The translations under genes were made by a program, and so were the position numbers. Below are positions 1 to 13,649 of a DNA stretch of 64,000 nt, in pieces (within the stretch, counting starts at the first letter, position 1; the number at the start of each line of letters is the position of its first letter). The stretch comes from Tillus elongatus. Its lineage: Eukaryota; Arthropoda; Insecta; Coleoptera; Cleridae. The notes below the pieces were generated by a model that saw only the letters and a list, made by a program, of their open reading frames with translations, was not told the DNA's origin and did no database searches. The stretch spans positions 85,980,858-86,044,857 of the forward strand of contig OZ023268.1 in assembly GCA_964006375.1 (NCBI GenBank), in the 5' to 3' direction.

Positions 1-420
1 TATTAAACGAGTTTTTTGCCTCAGAAAGAATGCGGACATAGCGGTTTTTGTGAGCTTTGACCTTTTCAAGTCTGGCCTTGTCACAGAATTTAGAGAACCA
101 GGGCTTTTGAGTGGCTGCAGAGGTTTTCTGTGTACGCGGAATAAATAATTCCATGCCAGCTTGGATAATTTCAGTGACGTTTTGAGAGATATTAGAGGGG
201 TCAGGATGAGAGAAGCAGATAGACGCCCATGGAAATGAGGAAAAGTAATCTCGCATTTCGTCCCAGTTCGCGGAGTTGTAGTGCCAAACGATACGTGGGT
301 GTGATGACTGTGTGACCTCGGGTTGCATTGCGCAGGAAGCAGTGACCATGCCGTGGGCTGAGCGACCCAGGGGGGCAGTGACTGATAATTATAAACACGC
401 TGGTAAAAACATGAATAAAC
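1..420 (-). mobile_element. non-LTR retrotransposon (LINE) ORF2 fragment, endonuclease end and linker
   Basis: Read on the minus strand, an open frame from about 400 down to base 1 encodes the end of an APE-type endonuclease and the linker before reverse transcriptase. Recognisable pieces in order are VWHYNSANWDEMRDYFSSFP, WASICFSHPDPSNIS and KPWFSKFCDKARLEKVKAHK. This is the tract seen in CR1/jockey-type ORF2 proteins. The usual SDH end motif of the endonuclease appears as SAH. The frame runs off the left edge, so the reverse transcriptase lies outside the window. Family level is inference; LINE origin is secure. Confidence 0.75.
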
Positions 421-520
421 AAACATGTATTTAAGTCACCTACTACAGCCCCTAATCTGAACGCCCCGCCGGGGTGACGCCGGGGTCTTCTCCACAAATA
501 TCGTACTGACTATATATACA

Positions 521-1224
521 GGCTGTGCCAATTAAAACTTTCCAGCTCGAAAATATTTGTAAAAAAAAAAGAAAAAACAACTAAGACACGTCGACTTTGT
601 TTTCAAGGGTGACACATGATGGCGTAATTTTTGGTGTCTTGGAACTTACCCCTTAGGCAGGGGCGTAAAGTACCGTTGAATTTTAGATGGCATCCTATGC
701 TAAGTAAGACCTCATTTTAAAGCTTTCTCAATTCAACTCACGACAACTTACGACTTTTTAAATTTTGGTTTGGATATGGCAATAAAATCATCATAAATTA
801 AAGAATAAGAGAAAATAACAATGAATGAAAGAATGTTATTTAATTAAATGTTCAAATTGTTTTCCCTCCACGCTTCCATACAATATAAAATTCTTTGCTC
901 CAGTTTCGAACGAACATTTGAAAGCATTTCGTTCGTTATCTCACGACATTCTTCAACAACTCGCCGACGAAGCCCCTGAAGTGAGTTTGGTGGGGTTGCA
1001 TAATTTTTAGACTTCAAGTGTGCCCCATAAAAAAAAGTCTAAGGGTGTTAAATCAGGCGATCTTGGAGGCAACTCAATTGAACATCTGCATCCTATCCAG
1101 TGATTAGGAAAGTTCTGATTAGGAAAATCACACACAGCTGTGGAGCACCATCCTACTGAAACTACATACCCTCTTCTGCCAAAAAGTTATCATTTTACAA
1201 TACTTCTACAACCGTCGGATATAT
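521..1224 (-). mobile_element. Tc1/mariner-like element, left part (split by an LTR element)
   Basis: The left terminus (TGTGCCAATTAAAACTT at about 527) and several hundred bases of 3' flank match the better-preserved copy at 43548-44925 and the inverted fragment at 47560-47930. The minus strand carries the transposase end: ...QDGAP near 1150, then PPRSPDLTPLDFFLWG near 1050, with frameshifts. Homology stops near 1224 and resumes at about 9348, exactly around an LTR retrotransposon. The element was therefore intact here before the insertion. It is a pseudogene now. Confidence 0.75.
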
Positions 1225-1307
1225 ATATACGAGATAAATAGGGCCATCATAATAGACCAGTATGCAAAAACGTAACATTCCTAGAGCCCAAACAGCCGAC
1301 TCAGCAT

Positions 1308-1660
1308 AAATAGCAGAAGGTACCTTCAAGTCAGCAGGATAGAGGACACCTTGGGAACGACGCAGCATGATGAAACTCGTGGGAAGCTGAGTCAACAACG
1401 AAGGAAAGTCACCTCTGAATAACAATAGAGACACTCCCAAGTGAAAATGTTATAAATAGCCAGCCCGCCTTCAGCGAGCTGTTCATTCTTGTTTCTTATA
1501 AGTTATTCTGCACATCGCATACTAATCTTCATATATCACAGTTATGTTGATATTTTTATTATTCATTATTTTATATTATATTTTATGTCTTATGTATTAA
1601 TTGTATAATCAATCAAATACATTGTTTTAAAAATCAATATACCTCTTAACCGTAATAAAG
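1308..1660 (+). repeat. 5' LTR
   Basis: This tract is near-identical to 8855-9346. Shared blocks include the AGTCAGCAGGATAGAGGACA block, the ACAATAGAGACACTCCCAAG block and the TATAAATAGCCAGCCCGC block (a likely TATA box). The TATAAATA sequence with GAGCTGTTCATTCTTG downstream resembles an LTR promoter and start region. The 3' copy carries a 136-base (TA)n array where this copy has only a short CATATATCAC run. Confidence 0.8.
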
Positions 1661-1675
1661 TGGCGCAGTCGTTTG
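1661..1675 (+). other. tRNA primer-binding site
   Basis: TGGCGCAGTCG directly follows the 5' LTR. A TGG start next to the LTR is what a primer-binding site shows, and TGGCGCAGTCG matches the serine-tRNA type used by several insect gypsy-group elements. The tRNA identity is from memory of the family, not tested. Confidence 0.65.
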
Positions 1676-2003
1676 TATCGGTTACAAAATCGAACGTATA
1701 TCGATTTTTACGTGTTTCAACACCAAATAACCGAATCGAGCCAAGCATACCAAAGGCAGAAGTCAAAGCAGTAGCCAAGCACCCAGATAATAGTAGAAGC
1801 CGTAATCTTTATGTAAGTTGTTTGCTACTTTCCATGTTATGTATTTCGTGCTTTTTTATATATTTCTTTATTGATATTGTATGTCTGATTCAGAAGACTA
1901 ATTACAAAATTTATGAAATCTAGAGTATAGGCTTAGATCAATAAGCATTAGGGATAATTTTAAAAGAGAAAATCCTGTCAGTGAGAATAATTCAAGTGGC
2001 TAC

Positions 2004-3034
<1,031 letters not shown>

Positions 3035-3511
3035 ACCAGAAATATGTCACAATTAAATAAAACGGAAATGTACGAATACGAAATAAATCATTCTGATTAA
3101 AACGAAACATCACCCGCAGAACTATACGACGAACAAAACCAAAATTTTCCAATAGCAGGCACATCCACGAACAATCGGTAGTAGATATTAATCATTTAAA
3201 TTTTCAAAGGAATGTACCTAGTAATAATAGTATTTATAGTTGTAATTATAAGGGAAACGTGAAAGACGATTATATAAATGAGTTAAACTTGAACTTGCAT
3301 AATACGCAAGCAAAAACGCAAAACCAAGTGGGCGAAAATCAACAAACGGATTCTATTGACGCAGCCCACGCATATAGTAAGTCAAGATTAACGCCTGGGA
3401 AAAAGGTTCGGCAAGACAGTAATAAGATATTATAATACGTAAATTTTATGTGCGGTGGACGCAAGAATGAGGAACAGATAGTTAAAATCAGTTTAAGCAA
3501 AAAAAAACTCT

Positions 3512-3822
3512 GGACGCAGCAAGTGCGTTATGGTAGTGAATTTTCATAAAAATGTTTTTAATTGCAAATATGTGTGTTTCCTTTTTAAGAAAGCAGGCAT
3601 CAATTTTGGTTACCAGTATAACCTATATAGTAAAAACAATGTGCCATGTTTCACAAAAATAACTTTATTGTGTGAAAATGTACAAAAATTTCCAAAAGTA
3701 AACTTAAAGTGTTCCTGGAAAAACTAGTTTCTTGGTCAACCTTATAGGTTAATAGCAAATTGAGCTATTCAAATTTGAAGCATTTAACGAAAATTCGCTA
3801 CCATAACGCACTTGCTGCGTCC
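3512..3822. mobile_element. MITE family A, complete copy
   Basis: A 311-base unit with terminal inverted repeats: GGACGCAGCAAGTGCG and GTTATGGTAGTGAATTTTCA at the left, mirrored by GAAAATTCGCTACCATAACG and CACTTGCTGCGTCC at the right. No coding capacity. Related copies or ends occur at 17801, 21226, 25625, 26390, 42016, 47100-47563, 51259 and 62794. The interior has the block ACCAGTATAACCTATATAG in most copies. Confidence 0.8.
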
Positions 3823-4905
<1,083 letters not shown>

Positions 4906-5199
4906 ACAGTTACCTACGTATATTGGAACGAGAATATTATTCAGAATAGTTTAAATCATACGAGGACTGCACAAAATGGCAGTGAAAACAGTTAAGTTTT
5001 AATAGTAGGTTAAGTAAACAGTCAAATAATGCACATGATAGCTATAGGGAAACAATAAAAAAAGAACAGGAGGATGAACTTTTAACCCAGTACAATAGTA
5101 CAGGTTAAACTGGGTTGAATAAAGAAACCAATTAGATTCTAAATTAGAAAAATCTAAATTTAAAAATGAAAAGAAATTCACAACAAGCAAAAATTGCGG

Positions 5200-5560
5200 T
5201 GCAGAAATAAATCCCATAAAAATTGACAATCAATCTATGATAAATAACGTCGATGACAACGAATGGGATAATAATAAAATTGACAGAAGCAATATTAAAA
5301 ATTCAATACGACCAATTATTTTTAAAAAACTTACCATTTTGGAAGAATTAAATAACGCATACGGCATTAAGGAAAAAATCATGTTCTCAACGAGGGAAAA
5401 AAGAACCATAGAAATGTCGAGGAGACATATTTAAAAATGAAAGATACGTTCTCTTTTCCAAAGATAAAGAAAAAATTAAAGATTACATTAGAACATGTGA
5501 GTATTGTAACAAGGAAAAAACAATCCGTTCCCACTAAATAAATTAAATAAATAGATGATC
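5200..5560 (+). pseudogene. possible gypsy integrase zinc-finger remnant
   Basis: Broken frames in this stretch read as YLKMKDTFSFPKI (near 5435) and then, after a frame change, KIKDYIRTCEYCNKEK (near 5475). The spacing resembles the C-x2-C half of the integrase HHCC domain, which reads approximately DI..YI..C..C in this group. The histidine half is not clear. It lies where pol should be, between gag and the 3' LTR. Confidence is limited because the match is short. Confidence 0.4.
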
Positions 5561-6125
5561 GGACAAAATACAAACGAGACATGACCTAAAAGACTGACAA
5601 ATACGACATAAAAACACATTAGTAATACTATAGACACAATATACAGAACAAGTAATCAAAATACAAGAAATTCACGATAACCATTAAATTCAATTAGACA
5701 AATAAAAATTACATAAGAATCTATTTTCAGGACCGTACTCGATAGTTTTAATTTTAGAACATAACAAAACTATTTGAATAAATCGAAAAAACAATCATAA
5801 ATAAACACACCCAATTTTAATATAAATTACTAAGTTAACGTCTAATATTATCAACAAAACTTTTTATTGTTGTTACTTTGTTAAAATTATGATCAGTAAT
5901 TAAGCAATGCTAACTATGCATAACTAAGCTAAAATTGTAGGTTATGATTCACTGACTGACAACTATATATTATCTACATGTTTCAGATTCACATTTATTT
6001 TTTTTTATTTTTCTTTCATTGAAACAATTATTTTACAATAATTAGTAAACCAGTAGGATTCAAATTTAACTAAAATTTTAATCCCTCCGTATTAACGAGT
6101 AGACATAAATTTGTGCAACAGAAAA

Positions 6126-6126
<1 letters not shown>

Positions 6127-6198
<72 letters not shown>
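6127..6198. repeat. (TA)n array at mariner insertion site (left)
   Basis: Seventy-two bases of TA abut the left end of the mariner-type element that starts at 6199. Confidence 0.95.
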
Positions 6199-6201
<3 letters not shown>

Positions 6202-6650
6202 GCTGTTTCAAAAAACATGCACCATCGCTCGTGGGGCAATTCCTTACTAAAAAATAAGAAAAAAAGTTCCTCTGCACATGGGCCCGGAAACGCATAGTTT
6301 CCAATATACAGGGAGTTGAATTTTAATTATTTTTTTAATTTTTTATAAATAATTTCAAAACCACTGGATTGATTTTAATGAAACTTGGAACTGGAAAGTG
6401 TATTATGAAAGTGCATATTTTTAAGTGAGAATCTGCTTACAACTGCGTCAGTGGCGTGCATACGGGGCAACTGTAAAAATTCATTTGGGGAAAAATATGT
6501 GCGCCACTGTCTTTTTCCAATTTTGATACATCAGTTATGAAGCTTATTACATAAGCCACAAAAGCTACCTCTTGGTATTTTTTCGTTCAGGGTATCCCCT
6601 AGGAGATATGATTAATTTTATAAAAAGGGGCAAAGTACCGATTAGTCGGC

Positions 6651-6671
6651 GTAATAATAATAATAATAATA

Positions 6672-6742
<71 letters not shown>
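6651..6742. repeat. (TAA)n microsatellite
   Basis: About 90 bases of TAA with a single TAG variant, immediately inside the left inverted arm. The right arm lacks it at the mirrored point, so it grew in only one arm. Confidence 0.9.
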
Positions 6743-6743
<1 letters not shown>

Positions 6744-6990
6744 TATGTTTACTGCAACCATAAGAATATGAAAAACAAAACATACAGTAAACATTACAGC
6801 AATAAACGTGCAAATAACTAACCTACGTAAAACTTATTGGTGATAAACATTGAAATGAATATTACAAACATTGATAATAAATGATAAATAAAAAATAAAA
6901 ATGAAAAATGAAAAAAGTAATCGTTAAGACACCATGATTTTTCCAAACTCTTGTTTTTTGTACATTACTCAATTGACTTTAATAACAAAG

Positions 6991-8065
6991 CTAAAGAAAA
7001 TGTTGAAAGTGACCACCATTAGCGTCGTTACAATTATTTAACCTTCTGCGCAAAGATCTTCTTACTCTTCTGAAAATACTTTGATCTTCTCTAATGCTGT
7101 CAAATGCATATTCTATTCTTCCCAACAATTCTTCTCGTGTATTTACTGGTGTTTTATACACTATTTCTTTTAAATGACCCCACAAATAAAAATCGAGAGG
7201 ATTCAGGTCCGGAGATCGAGGTGGCCATGACACCGGACCTCCACGACCAATCCATCGATGACCGTATGTGTTGGCTAAATATGTTCTTACAACTGCTGCA
7301 AAATGTGCGGGCGCACCATCATGCTGGAACCACATTGTACCATTTCTCATAAAAAGCGGTAGTAACAACGGCAAATCATTTTGTAAAAAGTTTAAATACG
7401 ATTTATGGTCAAGACGATTCGGTAGAACAACAGGACCAATTATGTGATTTTCAATAATAGCAGCCCAAATATTGATGGAAAATTGATACTGCGAATTTGC
7501 AACTCTTAGAGAGTGTGGGTTTTCATCGGCTCATGTATGTAAATTGTGAAAATTTACGATACCTTTTCGCGTAAATGACGCCTCATCAGTAAATAGTACA
7601 CGTTTAGAAAAATGTTGGTCGTGCCTAAGTTTGTTTAAGAACCACTGACAAAACATTACCCTTGGTTGAAAGTCTCTAGGTAGAAGTTCCTGGACACGTG
7701 TAAAATGATAGGGATATAAACTTTGATCCTTCAGATTTCTGTGAACTGATGATGCCGAAATATTACCCAGTTCGGTGGCAATAATTCTCGTACTTGTACT
7801 AGGATCACGCTCAACTCTATTTAATATTGCCTCTTCAACTCGTACAGTTCGGCGGTATCTTCTGCGTCCAGAGTCAGCTTTTAAAGGTTTTAAAGAACCA
7901 GTTTCTCTCAAATGTCTTACAATACGTGGGAAAATATTTTTGTGAGGAATCTTCTTTGCGGATAAGTTTCCTGATAAACTTGCACAGCTTGTCTAGCATT
8001 TTGATTTGTCCATAAATTAACAACATATCAGTCAAATCCGCTGAAGTGTACTTAATGAAAACCAT
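6991..8065 (-). pseudogene. transposase, Tc1/mariner superfamily (DD41D spacing)
   Basis: DDE-family transposase that would cut and paste the surrounding element. The minus strand reads from MVFIKYTSADLTDMLLIYGQ (8065), through a broken helix-turn-helix with RRYRRTVRVEEAILNRVERD, to VLFTDEASFTRKGIVNFHNL (first Asp), then WFQHDGAPAHFA (second Asp) and WPPRSPDLNPLDFYLWG (third Asp). Forty-one residues separate the second and third Asp, the spacing of the DD41D (rosa) group. Frameshifts near 7990 and 7915 break the N-terminus, and a stop near 7530 breaks the centre, so it is inactive. The family name is inference from spacing. Confidence 0.85.
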
Positions 8066-8710
8066 ATTGAGAGGAGGAAATAATATTCATGAGCAGCTCA
8101 GTATCAACAAATAACTAAAAACGAAAATACTGCACCGTATCAAAATTTAAAGAATAGCACGAAAACTCTTTTGACGCCTACAAAGCACTTCGAAATTGTA
8201 GAATTTAGAGAACTGTCAAAAATTATAGTTTCATGGCACTTTACGATTACTATTTTCATTACTCCAACGATTCGGTACTTTACCCCTTTTTATAAAATTA
8301 ATCATATCTCCTAGGGGATACCCTGAACGAAAAAATACCAAGAGGTAGCTTTTGTGGCTTATGTAATAAGCTTCATAACTGATGTATCAAAATTGGAAAA
8401 AGACAGTGGCGCACATATTTTTTCCCCAAATGAATTTTTACAGTTACCCCGTACGCACGCCACTGACGCAGTTGTAAGTAGATTTTCACTTGAAAATATG
8501 CACTTTCATAATACACTTTCAAGTTCCAAGTTTCATTAAAATCAATCCAGTGGTTTTGAAATTATTTATAAAAAATAAAAAAAAATTATTAAAATTCAAC
8601 TTCCTGTATATTGGAAACTATCCGTTTCCGGGCCCATGTGCACAGGAACTTTTTTTCTTATTTTTTAGTAAGGAATTGCCCCACGAGCGATGGTGCACGT
8701 TTTTTGAAAC

Positions 8711-8714
<4 letters not shown>

Positions 8715-8784
<70 letters not shown>
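8715..8784. repeat. (TA)n array at mariner insertion site (right)
   Basis: About 70 bases of TA directly outside the right inverted arm. Confidence 0.95.
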
Positions 8785-8787
<3 letters not shown>

Positions 8788-8836
8788 GAACTCATACATG
8801 CTAATATCTCCAGGTTCTTAAAGGAGTTAATGGAAA

Positions 8837-9084
8837 GGTGACATTACATGACATCATCATAAATAAGCAGAAAGCACCTTCAAGTCAGCAGGATAGAGGA
8901 CACCTAGGGAAGGACGCAGTATAGTGAAACTAAATCGTGGTAAGCTGAGTCAACATAGAAGAAAAGTCACCTCTGTATAACAATAGAGACACTCCCAAGT
9001 GAAAATGTTATAAATAGCCAGCCCGCATTCAGCGAGCTGTTCATTCTTGTTTCTAATAAGTTACTTTGCACATCGCGTGGTAAT

Positions 9085-9140
<56 letters not shown>

Positions 9141-9143
9141 ATA

Positions 9144-9227
<84 letters not shown>

Positions 9228-9346
9228 ACTTATGTTGATATATTTATTATTCATTATTCTATATTATATTTTATGTCTTGTGTATTAGTTGTGTAATCAA
9301 TCAATTAAATTGTTTTAAAATCAATGCGTCTTAACCGTAAAGTTAA
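8837..9346 (+). repeat. 3' LTR containing a (TA)n expansion
   Basis: It follows a short purine run (GGAAAGG) that may be the polypurine tract and begins TGACATTACATGAC. From 8855 on it matches the 5' LTR closely. The only large difference is a 136-base (TA)n at 9089-9224. Mariner sequence (TTTCCAGTAGATCCAG) resumes right after the LTR end. Confidence 0.75.
9089..9224. repeat. (TA)n array inside the 3' LTR
   Basis: Absent from the matching place in the 5' LTR, which has only a CATATATCAC run. It therefore arose after the LTR element inserted. Confidence 0.95.
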
Positions 9347-9347
9347 G

Positions 9348-9490
9348 TTGCGTTTCCAGTAGATCCAGATACATATTTCCATTCAGATTTCCCGGTAGGA
9401 AGAAAAGCCCTATAGGCAGTCTCCCAGTATGCCCGCCCAATAATTTACCCGAATGCTGTGTATGAATTTCACGAAAAATTCAATATATAA
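9348..9490 (-). mobile_element. Tc1/mariner-like element, right part
   Basis: Continues the element of 521-1224 beyond the LTR insertion: TTTCCAGTAGATCCAGATAC and GATTTCCCGGTAGGAAGAAA match 44163-44215, then homology fades near 9490. On the minus strand this encodes a piece like FLPGNLDGNMYLDLL. Confidence 0.7.
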
Positions 9491-9976
9491 ATTTGAAGTT
9501 ATTCTTTATTAAGAAAAGGTTTGAGTTATTGTTCAGATGTCAGGCCAATTTTACCTTGCCATAACCTAAAAATACTGTGAATAGGTTTGTTGCATTCCGG
9601 CTAAAAATAGCAAGTAAAGGGCTAATTGCGAACAAAAATGACATGCTAGAAAAAGTATAATATAAAACATTTCTCTTTTCTTATCCTTGAATTGTTAATG
9701 ATAATTATTTGTATTAAGGCCATAAACTGTGAGTTTTACTTTGGGATGTTCAATGATTCATATAATTATTTGTTGTCAAATTTTACTGGTATTATTTAAA
9801 TACAAATTACAGACTAATAGCAGTGATTGAAAGTTAACGCTAATATTTTGAAAGGCGACTTGTACAATATATCAATGCAGTTTCCCATATATTTGATTTA
9901 TTACCTTACACATTTGTTTTCAATATTGAAAAATTGAAGAAAACCCTAAAATGCTTAATAGTGTGGTTACACATAG
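9491..9976. other. AT-rich stretch, nothing recognised
   Basis: No frame with family resemblance, no repeat shared with the rest of the window that I can see. Confidence 0.5.
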
Positions 9977-9984
9977 GCAGGGAC

Positions 9985-12320
9985 TAGTGGCGTGCGGTCC
10001 ATGGAAGCAAGAGAACCATTGCTTCCCTTAAAATAACGACTACATACCTAAACCGCCTTATTTAAAATTCCTTTTGTATTTAAAATAATTAATTTCAAAT
10101 TCTGAAACTAATTTAATTATTAAAATTTTTATTTCGCAAGCTCACACACATAATTATTTATTATGCATCATACTGTATTTGTATATACGCTCCTAGCAAT
10201 GACGTCGTCCCAGTAAATGCGACCGCATGCGGACAGCATGAACCTGATCTGATACTAGGAATGGATGCAATGACTTCAGTTAAATACACGTAGTCAGGAG
10301 GCAACTTTATAAAATAAACCCCGGCTCGGCTTGATGTACGCGTGGTTTTAGAACGTGTTGTACTACGAAGACCCGATGCGAGTACAACGTGAATGTGCCT
10401 GATTATTTCGTAGATATAAGCAGTCGACTAAGTTAAATACATTGGCATTGTATGATTATTAATATGGCTGCAAGTAGATCAGCTTTTAACAGCGATGGGG
10501 GTGGGGATTTACAAACTTTACAAACAAGTGGTAATAATAACTGTAATTGTATTGTGTGTTTTTTGATGACTAAATTATTTTCAGCTTTACAGTTTGCTGA
10601 AAACTTGCTATTATTAGTAAAGGCAGGCCGAAACCTACTCTAAAAAACTTAAATACAAGAATTAAAACATGTACCTATTCGACATTTCAACGCGGAAAAA
10701 ACTTATAAACAATATTATTAAATACGAAATTTGTTTAAAAAATCACTTGGAACAGCCTAACGTTTTTCGCGGGACATAAAATCGTATTGAGAATGACTTA
10801 ATTTCGGCTGCTGCCACTATTATTTTGAACATAATTAAATCTGAAATTAAACAGATTCGTTTCATTGCTATTATTCTAGATGAAACAACCGATGTAACTA
10901 ATTTAAGCAAACTATATGTAGTAATACGCTACGTAAAAATGGATGGGAGTGTACAAGAAAGATTTTTAGGCTTTAAAAATGTGACAAGGTCGTACCGCAA
11001 ACGCTCTATATAAAATTGTGCCTAATATTATGAAAGATATTGAGGAGGCTGATAATAAATTAAATGCCCAAAGCTATGATGGGGCTGCTGTTATGGCCGG
11101 ACATTTAGGAGGTCTTCAAGCTAAAGTGTGGGAAACGTTCTCCATTGCTCTATTTGTACACTGCGGTGCTCATAAATTTAATTTAATTTTATCCCAATCT
11201 GTAAATCATATTAAAGAATGTAATGTTAAATGGCTCCTTTTTTTCCAAATCTACGAAGCGCACACAAGCCTTAGACTCAAGTGTTAAAAAACGTTTACCC
11301 AAAGTAGCTGCAACCCGATGGAACTACAACGGCAGACTTGTGTTAACTATATTTGAACACCGTGAATCGTTAATTTAACTTTTTGAAAACAGAATGGAAA
11401 ATAGCAAACATTGGGACGCAGAAACAATAAATAGTTCTAGACGATTTTTAGATGGTTTGAAAGGAGACTTTAATTTAATTTTTTACTTAATATATTTTCG
11501 GAAATATTTCCGTTTTCAGATAATGTATTTTACATCTTGCAATGTAACATAAATTACATTGGTTTTTGCCTGAAAAAAAATAGTCAATTTAAATCCATTA
11601 TAATTCAAAAAAGGAATGAATTTGATAAGTTCTGGGAAAAAACAATTGAATTAGGAGAAGTGGAGCCACGAAGAAAGGGTGTGCGCACTGATAATGTGGG
11701 AGACCTTCAAACTTCTCACCGCCGCCTTTTCTACGAAATTATAGATCAAATTCAGCAGCAAATTAACTGCAGATTTTATCATCTCAGTGACCTGGCATTT
11801 CTTAAATTGTGTAATTTTGGAGGATTTAAAGGGATACCTTTCCCAGAAGATTCATTCAAATCATTATTTCGCCACTATGGACATTATTTTGACAAAGCCT
11901 TATTACGATCAGAACTTACAGTCATTTATGAACCCGATGTTATTGACACAAAAACTAACGCGAGTGAACTTTTAACTTTCTTAAAACAATCAAAATTGGA
12001 AAATTTATATTCTGAAGTGTTCAAATTATGTGAATTAGTATTAACAATTCCTGCTACTAGTGCACCTTTCGAACGAAATTTTTCTATATTGAAACGTATC
12101 AAGAGTTTTGTTAGAAATTCAACAGGACAGGAAAGACTTTCCCAAATTTCAATTTTGTCAGTTGAAAATAAACTCGTCCAGGAAATGTCCCAGAATCCAC
12201 AGTTACATGACGACATTATTAATGAATTTTCCAAAAACGACAGAAGAATCGAGTTACACTACAAATAGGTAAGTTTCTAAGAATTGCTTCCCTTATTTGA
12301 AATGTCACCGCACGCCCCTA
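9985..12320 (+). mobile_element. hAT-superfamily DNA transposon with 8-base target duplication
   Basis: The element is bounded by TAGTGGCGTGCGGT on the left and its inverse (TAGGGGCGTGCGGT on the other strand) on the right. A perfect 8-base direct repeat GCAGGGAC flanks it at 9977-9984 and 12321-12328, as hAT insertion makes. GAAGCAA...TTGCTTCCC blocks lie just inside both ends. The 2336-base interior holds one decayed transposase gene on the plus strand. The duplication is uneroded although the gene has several breaks. Confidence 0.93.
10452..12268 (+). pseudogene. hAT transposase (ZMYM1/DUF4371-like), broken
   Basis: Encodes the hAT cut-and-paste transposase. In order: an N-terminal piece near 10500-10640; then FIAIILDETTDVTNLSKLYV (first catalytic Asp region, near 10860), DGSVQERFLGF, AQSYDGAAVMAGHLGGLQ (second Asp region, near 11070) and FVHCGAHKFNLILSQ. 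After a break, 11537-12268 carries CELVLTIPATSAPFERNFSI, the C-terminal dimerisation domain with the usual final region. Stops or frameshifts lie near 10643-10825, at 11013, and between 11287 and 11537. It resembles the zinc-finger MYM-type protein 1-like group of hAT proteins. Inactive as it stands. Confidence 0.88.
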
Positions 12321-12328
12321 GCAGGGAC

Positions 12329-12829
12329 ACAGTGAAATTAAATACTTTAAATATTCACTCTCACTATGTGCTTGCCCCAATATTGTAAATTCCCTGAATT
12401 TCGGGTTTGTGGGGCTTAATCATAATATTCTCATAAAAGAAAATACAAACTAACTGAATAATGAATTCAGTTTGAAGTAATTTTAATAAAGTTTCTTGTC
12501 TAGGTAGAAAACATCGCAATAATGTTGGAAAAATGATTCTCTACAAAAAGCATCAATACAGTTTCTTTCTAAAATTCGCCGATTAATTGTTATTAACAAT
12601 TTTCTATAGATCGATTGACTGGAGAATTTATTGTATAGGAATTTTACAGTGTCATATCTAAACAGGAAACATTGCGACTAGTCTATTATGATAGAAAAAA
12701 TTCTATACAGAAAAGATCCTATACAGTTTTCTTCTAAAATGCAGCAATTTATTATTATTTGCAATTTTTTTACTGTTCTTCCATAAGCGCGATATTAAAT
12801 TTGGAGAAACCATGGCGGCCGAATTCCTT
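12329..12829. other. AT-rich stretch, nothing recognised
   Basis: Two weak copies of a CTATACAGTTT-type block at about 12540-12560 and 12715-12735 hint at an old duplicated repeat. No gene seen. Confidence 0.4.
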
Positions 12830-13640
12830 ATGGCCACACTGTCTCTATCAAGTCACTGTACCATTCTTAAGTCAGTAAGGTAAGCGTCGTCGCTAAAGAA
12901 GGTTACGTTCGATTTGTGTGGATTTTTTAGTAAGAGTTGTTTTGTTTGCTCGTTGTTTTTGCGACATCGCATTCTCGTGAACAGCGCACGGTCGTTAAGT
13001 GTTGCCTCTTGCTCGAAAAAGCTGGCACGGAAACTATTGAAATGTGAAAAACAGCCTACCAGGATAATGCTATTGGGAAAACTCGAGTGTTTGAGTGATT
13101 TATCCGTTTCAAAAGAGGTGAAATGTCAATTGATGATAAACCTCGCATTGGTCGTGCTTCCACGGCTCCAACCGATCAAAATGTTAAAAAATCCACCAAA
13201 TCATCCTGGAGATTGACGAACGACAATTAACGAAGTTGTGGAGCTATCTGGAGTTCAGTTCAGAGAATTTTAACGGAAGACTTGTGTGGATGAAAAGGGT
13301 GGCTCCCAAATTCGTGCCTCGACTGACGGCTGCGGAACAAAAGCGTGGCAGCATGTTGTGCTATGAAAGAAGAGTTCCGAAATGATCCAAACTTTTTTTC
13401 TAGGTCACGAATCATGGTGCAAGGGTTATTACTCTGAAACGAAGCTACAATCAAGCCAGTGGAAGACGTCAAGTTCGCCTCGTCCAAAAAAAGCTCGTCA
13501 AGTGAAATCAAACGACAAAATAATGCTGGTTTTTTTTATGTGAAAGGCGTTGTCCATTAAGCGTTTGTTCCACAAGGTTAGACAGTTAACCAGACTTTCT
13601 ACTTAAAAGTTTTGAAAATATGGTACGACAGTCTGAGGGG
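12830..13640 (+). pseudogene. mariner transposase, 5' two-thirds, truncated
   Basis: Frames on the plus strand read, with several shifts, KTRVFEWFIRFKRG-like (12-mer region near 13080), IDDKPRIGRASTAPTDQNVK (near 13130), SVQRILTEDLC and RVAPKFVPRLTAAEQKR (near 13300), then SSQWKT-type and SPRPKKARQVKSN (near 13480), then FVPQG and FYLKVLK (near 13600). This order is that of mariner-family transposase from the helix-turn-helix region to the middle of the catalytic domain. It ends abruptly near 13640 where LINE sequence begins, so the 3' third was lost. Confidence 0.8.
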
Positions 13641-13649
13641 GAAAGCCTG

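Larger units (their letters stand above)
6199..8714 (-). mobile_element. Tc1/mariner-superfamily element with ~450-base inverted repeats (DD41D, rosa-like)
   Basis: The left arm 6199-6650 and right arm 8257-8714 are inverted copies of each other (CTGTTTCAAAAAAC at each outer end, GGTATCCCCTAGGAGATATG near each inner end). They flank one transposase pseudogene on the minus strand. TA dinucleotides lie outside both ends, and both sides run into (TA)n, so it inserted in or seeded a TA run. The length, 2.5 kb, exceeds a standard mariner because of the long arms. It sits inside the gypsy-type element. Confidence 0.85.

Noticed and set aside
6565..6813. Poly-Leu and poly-Asn frames
   Set aside because: They are translations of the (TAA)n microsatellite at 6651-6742.
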